Below, one piece after another: positions 7,588 through 9,337 of a stretch of 9,337 bases of DNA. This DNA is from Bacteroidales bacterium. Lineage in GTDB: Bacteria > Bacteroidota > Bacteroidia > Bacteroidales > VadinHA17. Made by a program: the position numbers and the translations under genes. Position 1 is the first letter of the stretch; every line of letters starts with the position of its first letter. The stretch spans positions 1 to 9,337 of the forward strand of contig DNOQ01000397.1 in the NCBI GenBank assembly GCA_003501665.1. The letters are read 5' to 3'. Below the pieces are notes generated by a model. That model was given only the letters and a program-made list of their open reading frames with translations, was not told the DNA's origin and searched no databases.

Positions 7588-7617
7588 TTTGGTATAAATC
7601 AGGTAAATTTACATTTA
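7588..7617 (+). promoter_or_regulatory. Candidate promoter of the Xre-RES operon
   Basis: TTTG at 7588-7591 is followed after 18 bases by TACATTTA at 7610-7617, close to the Bacteroides -33/-7 pattern (TTTG and TAnnTTTG) with one mismatch and slightly short spacing. A start near 7624 would leave a leader of about 24 bases before the antitoxin ATG, as is common for autoregulated toxin-antitoxin operons. Confidence 0.4.
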
Positions 7618-7637
7618 TATAAGTGAATTATTACCTG
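7600..7637. promoter_or_regulatory. Candidate antitoxin operator: nested inverted repeats
   Basis: CAGGTAA at 7600-7606 and TTACCTG at 7631-7637 are perfect 7-bp inverted repeats with starts 31 bp apart, about three helical turns. Nested at the left arm is the perfect 10-bp palindrome GTAAATTTAC (7603-7612). The repeats cover the candidate -7 box and start site, 10 bp before the antitoxin start. Xre-type antitoxins usually repress their own operon from such sites, so this is the likely binding site; the role is inferred. Confidence 0.45.
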
Positions 7638-7647
7638 GTTTCTTAGA

Positions 7648-8349
7648 ATGAAAAAAATCAAAGAAGATATTATAACCTCAATAGCAAGCAGAACCGGGTT
7701 GACCGAAAAAGATACCGTTAAAATAGTCAATGAATTAGCTAAAATATTCAAGGAAAAACGTATTAAAGAACAAGCTTCAGTGGTTCCTGGCTTCAGCGAT
7801 GCACCATCGGTTTATACTAATATTTCATCCTTTTTAAATGCGATTTTACTCTGCCATAAAAAGACTTATAAAGATCCACAGACAAATTCGCGGACTTTGA
7901 ATGATCCGGATAATGTGAATTACATTAAAGGAGCTTCAAATCAAAATATTGCATTCCGGTATTATAATTCTGTCAGGCAGCATATTATTGCAGAATTAAG
8001 TTCAGATGAAAAGTCTGATGAAATTCTTGGAAGGTTTTTAAAAATTTCTTCATTACCCAATAAATTGCTTGCAGAGAAAATATTTGAAATCAGCACAAAA
8101 ACATTGTACTCATATCGTCATTCAGGAAAAAAACTACCGGTCAGATTGAACGAGCAGATTTTAAAACTTGAGGAATTGTACAAAAAGGGAATTGAATTGT
8201 TTGAATCTGCTGATGAGTTTAACAAATGGCTGAAATCTGAATCCTTTGGATTAGGTAATATGAAACCAATCAATCTTTTGAACTCAATTACGGGAATAGA
8301 CCTCGTCTTTGAGGAGTTAGTCCGGATGGAATTTGGCGCTACTGCATGA
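7648..8349 (+). CDS. Antitoxin of the Xre/MbcA/ParS family with extended N-terminus
   Basis: A 233-residue partner of the RES toxin that follows. The C-terminal part (about 187-230: SADEFNKWLKSESFGLGNMKPINLLNSITGIDLVFEELVRMEFG) has the LG..KP..LL.....G...V...L.R...G pattern of the antitoxin Xre/MbcA/ParS toxin-binding domain (PF09722), which blocks the toxin active site. The preceding region (about 104-170, including LLAEKIFEISTKTLYSYRHSGKKLP) fits the Xre-like helix-turn-helix with its recognition helix, expected to bind the operon's operator. Residues 1-40 (KEDIITSIASRTGLTEKDTVKIVNELAKIFKE) resemble the first two helices of HU/IHF proteins, and 41-103 are unassigned. Usual antitoxins of this family have roughly 120-170 residues, so the first hundred are an addition. 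The stop codon directly abuts the toxin ATG, so the genes are translationally coupled. The promoter is within 60 bp. Confidence 0.85.
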   Translation: MKKIKEDIITSIASRTGLTEKDTVKIVNELAKIFKEKRIKEQASVVPGFSDAPSVYTNISSFLNAILLCHKKTYKDPQTNSRTLNDPDNVNYIKGASNQNIAFRYYNSVRQHIIAELSSDEKSDEILGRFLKISSLPNKLLAEKIFEISTKTLYSYRHSGKKLPVRLNEQILKLEELYKKGIELFESADEFNKWLKSESFGLGNMKPINLLNSITGIDLVFEELVRMEFGATA

Positions 8350-8805
8350 ATGGAAGTATACCGGATTACCCACAGGAAATGGTCTGGAAAACTAACTGCC
8401 TCAGGATTCCCCGCGAGATGGAACTCTGCCGGTATTTATATGATATATACAGCAGGATCAAGATCCCTGGCATGCCTTGAAAATGTGGTACATAGAGGTT
8501 CATCAGATTTTGTAATGCCGTTTATTATAATGGAAATCACTATTCCTGATCAATTGGAAGTTTCAGTAATATCAATCAGGGACCTTCCTGAGGGCTGGCA
8601 TAAAAGCGGTGATCCCGGCTATAGAAAATGTCAGCCCTTCGGTGATCAGTGGATATCAGAATCCGGGTCGGCAGTCTTAAAAGTTCCATCAGCAATTATA
8701 CCCAAAGAGAGCAATTACCTTATTAATCCAAATCACTCTGACTTCCTGAAAATTTCGATTAAATCTGAGGAACCTTTTATCTTTGATGGCAGAATTAAGC
8801 GATAA
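8350..8805 (+). CDS. RES-domain toxin (NAD-targeting)
   Basis: A 151-residue protein that is a complete RES domain (PF08808). RES toxins of the Xre-RES/MbcTA/ParST group act in the cytoplasm on NAD+, either degrading it or using it to ADP-ribosylate a target. The three residues that name the family are visible: Arg23 in PARWNS, Glu44 in ACLENVVH and Ser114 in KVPSAIIP. Typical surroundings are the N-terminal MEVYRI, the GIYMIYTA strand (residues 28-35), PEGWH (80-84), GDQW (98-101) and the ending ESNYLINPNHSDF. The length is normal for the family and the ATG starts immediately after the antitoxin TGA with no intervening base. All key residues are present, so the toxin is probably active and kept in check by the upstream gene. 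NAD+ depletion versus ADP-ribosylation cannot be decided from sequence alone. Confidence 0.93.
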   Translation: MEVYRITHRKWSGKLTASGFPARWNSAGIYMIYTAGSRSLACLENVVHRGSSDFVMPFIIMEITIPDQLEVSVISIRDLPEGWHKSGDPGYRKCQPFGDQWISESGSAVLKVPSAIIPKESNYLINPNHSDFLKISIKSEEPFIFDGRIKR

Positions 8806-8893
8806 ATTTTACCTGAGCTATATGCCTGAATAATGATAAGGAGAGTCGGGAAGATTTGATTTACATAATTATAAGATTCGAAGATTTTCATAA

Positions 8894-9164
8894 ATGCATA
8901 AAAATAACGATATGATTAAGAATGAATTATCACGCAGAAAATTCATAGGGAAAGCTGCTGCAGGTATTGCCGGCGCTGGATGCCGTGATGATCGCGACAG
9001 GCGATTTTCAGCATGCAAGGCTCCTGGCAGAAGTGGTCAAAGCCGGCAAAGCTGAAATAGTTACAACCGAAGAGTACAATATGAAATTAGGTCCTGTCAG
9101 CCTGAGTGATGACAGCAAATATCACCTTGACAACTGGATTGATTGTATCCGTGCCAGAAATTAG
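8894..9164 (+). pseudogene. Collapsed Gfo/Idh/MocA oxidoreductase (Tat leader plus two internal fragments)
   Basis: The ATG at 8894 (or 8912) opens a frame with a twin-arginine leader, ELSRRKFIGKAAAGIAGAG, typical of exported Gfo/Idh/MocA oxidoreductases of Bacteroidota, but after about 30 codons it turns into unrelated sequence and stops at 9053-9055. In the next frame, from about 8973, LDAVMIATGDFQHARLLAEV matches the NAD-binding-domain strip of the same family. It then jumps to EEYNMKLGPVSLSDDSKYHL and NWIDCIRARN, which belong near the C-terminus. A stop at 9162-9164 follows where homologues continue. So roughly 85 of an expected 400-plus residues remain, separated by at least two deletions, the first also shifting the frame. 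The EKP catalytic region is gone, so no enzyme can be made. Family members oxidise sugars or act as NAD-dependent glycosidases. Confidence 0.8.
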
Positions 9165-9169
9165 TATCC

Positions 9170-9337
9170 TTATTTCAATTCATACCGGGGTATTTTCATA
9201 GTTTTGCCACCTTTTAGGGCCGATTTGTGGGCGACTATTCCCGGAACAGTTAAGTTCAGCGCCATGGCGATATCGACCATCGGTTTGCGGTCAAGCAGGA
9301 CTGATTCAATTATTTCATTACTGAACAACCTCTATCA
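9170..9337 (-). pseudogene. 3' end of a second Gfo/Idh/MocA oxidoreductase, probably broken
   Basis: The frame ending at the TAA at 9172-9170 encodes NEIIESVLLDRKPMVDIAMA, then LNLTVPGIVAHKSALKGGKT and MKIPRYELK. This matches the C-terminal tail of Gfo/Idh/MocA proteins (rkP.vDi..AL..T.PGI.a..SAL.GG....IP). Going upstream in the same frame, TGA and TAG lie at 9337-9335 and 9334-9332, so only 53 sense codons are open. Another frame at the edge reads DRGCS just before the conserved part, so a single frameshift near 9315-9325 is a possible cause. Alternatively the gene is a larger deletion remnant continuing beyond the window. It converges on the plus-strand remnant, with only 5 bp between the two stop codons. 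Confidence 0.7.

Noticed and set aside
7361..7597. A 78-residue plus-strand frame with a GTG start
   Set aside because: No ATG near the start, no recognisable domain, and no promoter or neighbour supporting it. It is described only as part of the intergenic region.
8806..8893. Possible terminator after the toxin gene
   Set aside because: The short gap has only a direct repeat of cctga and AT-rich DNA. I found no stem followed by a T-tract.

Overview
The window looks like a piece of a Bacteroidota chromosome, probably an environmental polysaccharide degrader of the Marinilabiliales/Prolixibacteraceae kind. The rank below phylum is inference. The evidence is moderate to low GC with AT-rich intergenic regions, no Shine-Dalgarno motifs before the starts, promoter-like TTTG/TAnnTTTG boxes, short lipoprotein signal peptides, and a typical set of carbohydrate-active enzymes.

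Left and centre (1-7156, all minus strand, transcribed right to left): a carbohydrate-degradation cluster. It starts with an alginate-lyase-superfamily (PF05426, PL5/PL38-like) lipoprotein at 7156-5927. Next comes an N-terminally truncated SGNH/GDSL esterase that keeps its last catalytic block and its C-terminal beta-sandwich (5791-5219). A secreted GH29 alpha-L-fucosidase follows (5174-3744). After a repeat-rich gap comes a very large GH106-type alpha-L-rhamnosidase lipoprotein that runs off the left edge (3353 to <1). Together they suggest attack on an acidic glycan carrying rhamnose, fucose and uronate. No SusC/SusD pair, regulator or transporter is in view.

The gap 3354-3743 holds two repeat structures: a phased CAAAG tandem repeat just upstream of the rhamnosidase, and a 191-bp element with 16-bp terminal inverted repeats enclosing five small hairpins. 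A further hairpin and a possible Bacteroides-type promoter lie upstream of the lyase (7157-7310).

Right (7600-8805, plus strand): a two-gene toxin-antitoxin operon of the Xre/MbcA/ParS-RES type. The antitoxin is unusually long, with a HU/IHF-like N-terminal segment. The operon has a promoter candidate containing palindromes that could serve as its operator.

Far right (8894-9337): gene decay. A Gfo/Idh/MocA oxidoreductase has collapsed by internal deletions to a Tat leader, one NAD-domain strip and one C-terminal strip. Only 5 bp away and convergent with it lies the 3' end of a second Gfo/Idh/MocA gene, with in-frame stops at the window edge. With the truncated esterase, this makes three broken genes flanking an otherwise intact degradation cluster and a toxin-antitoxin module.
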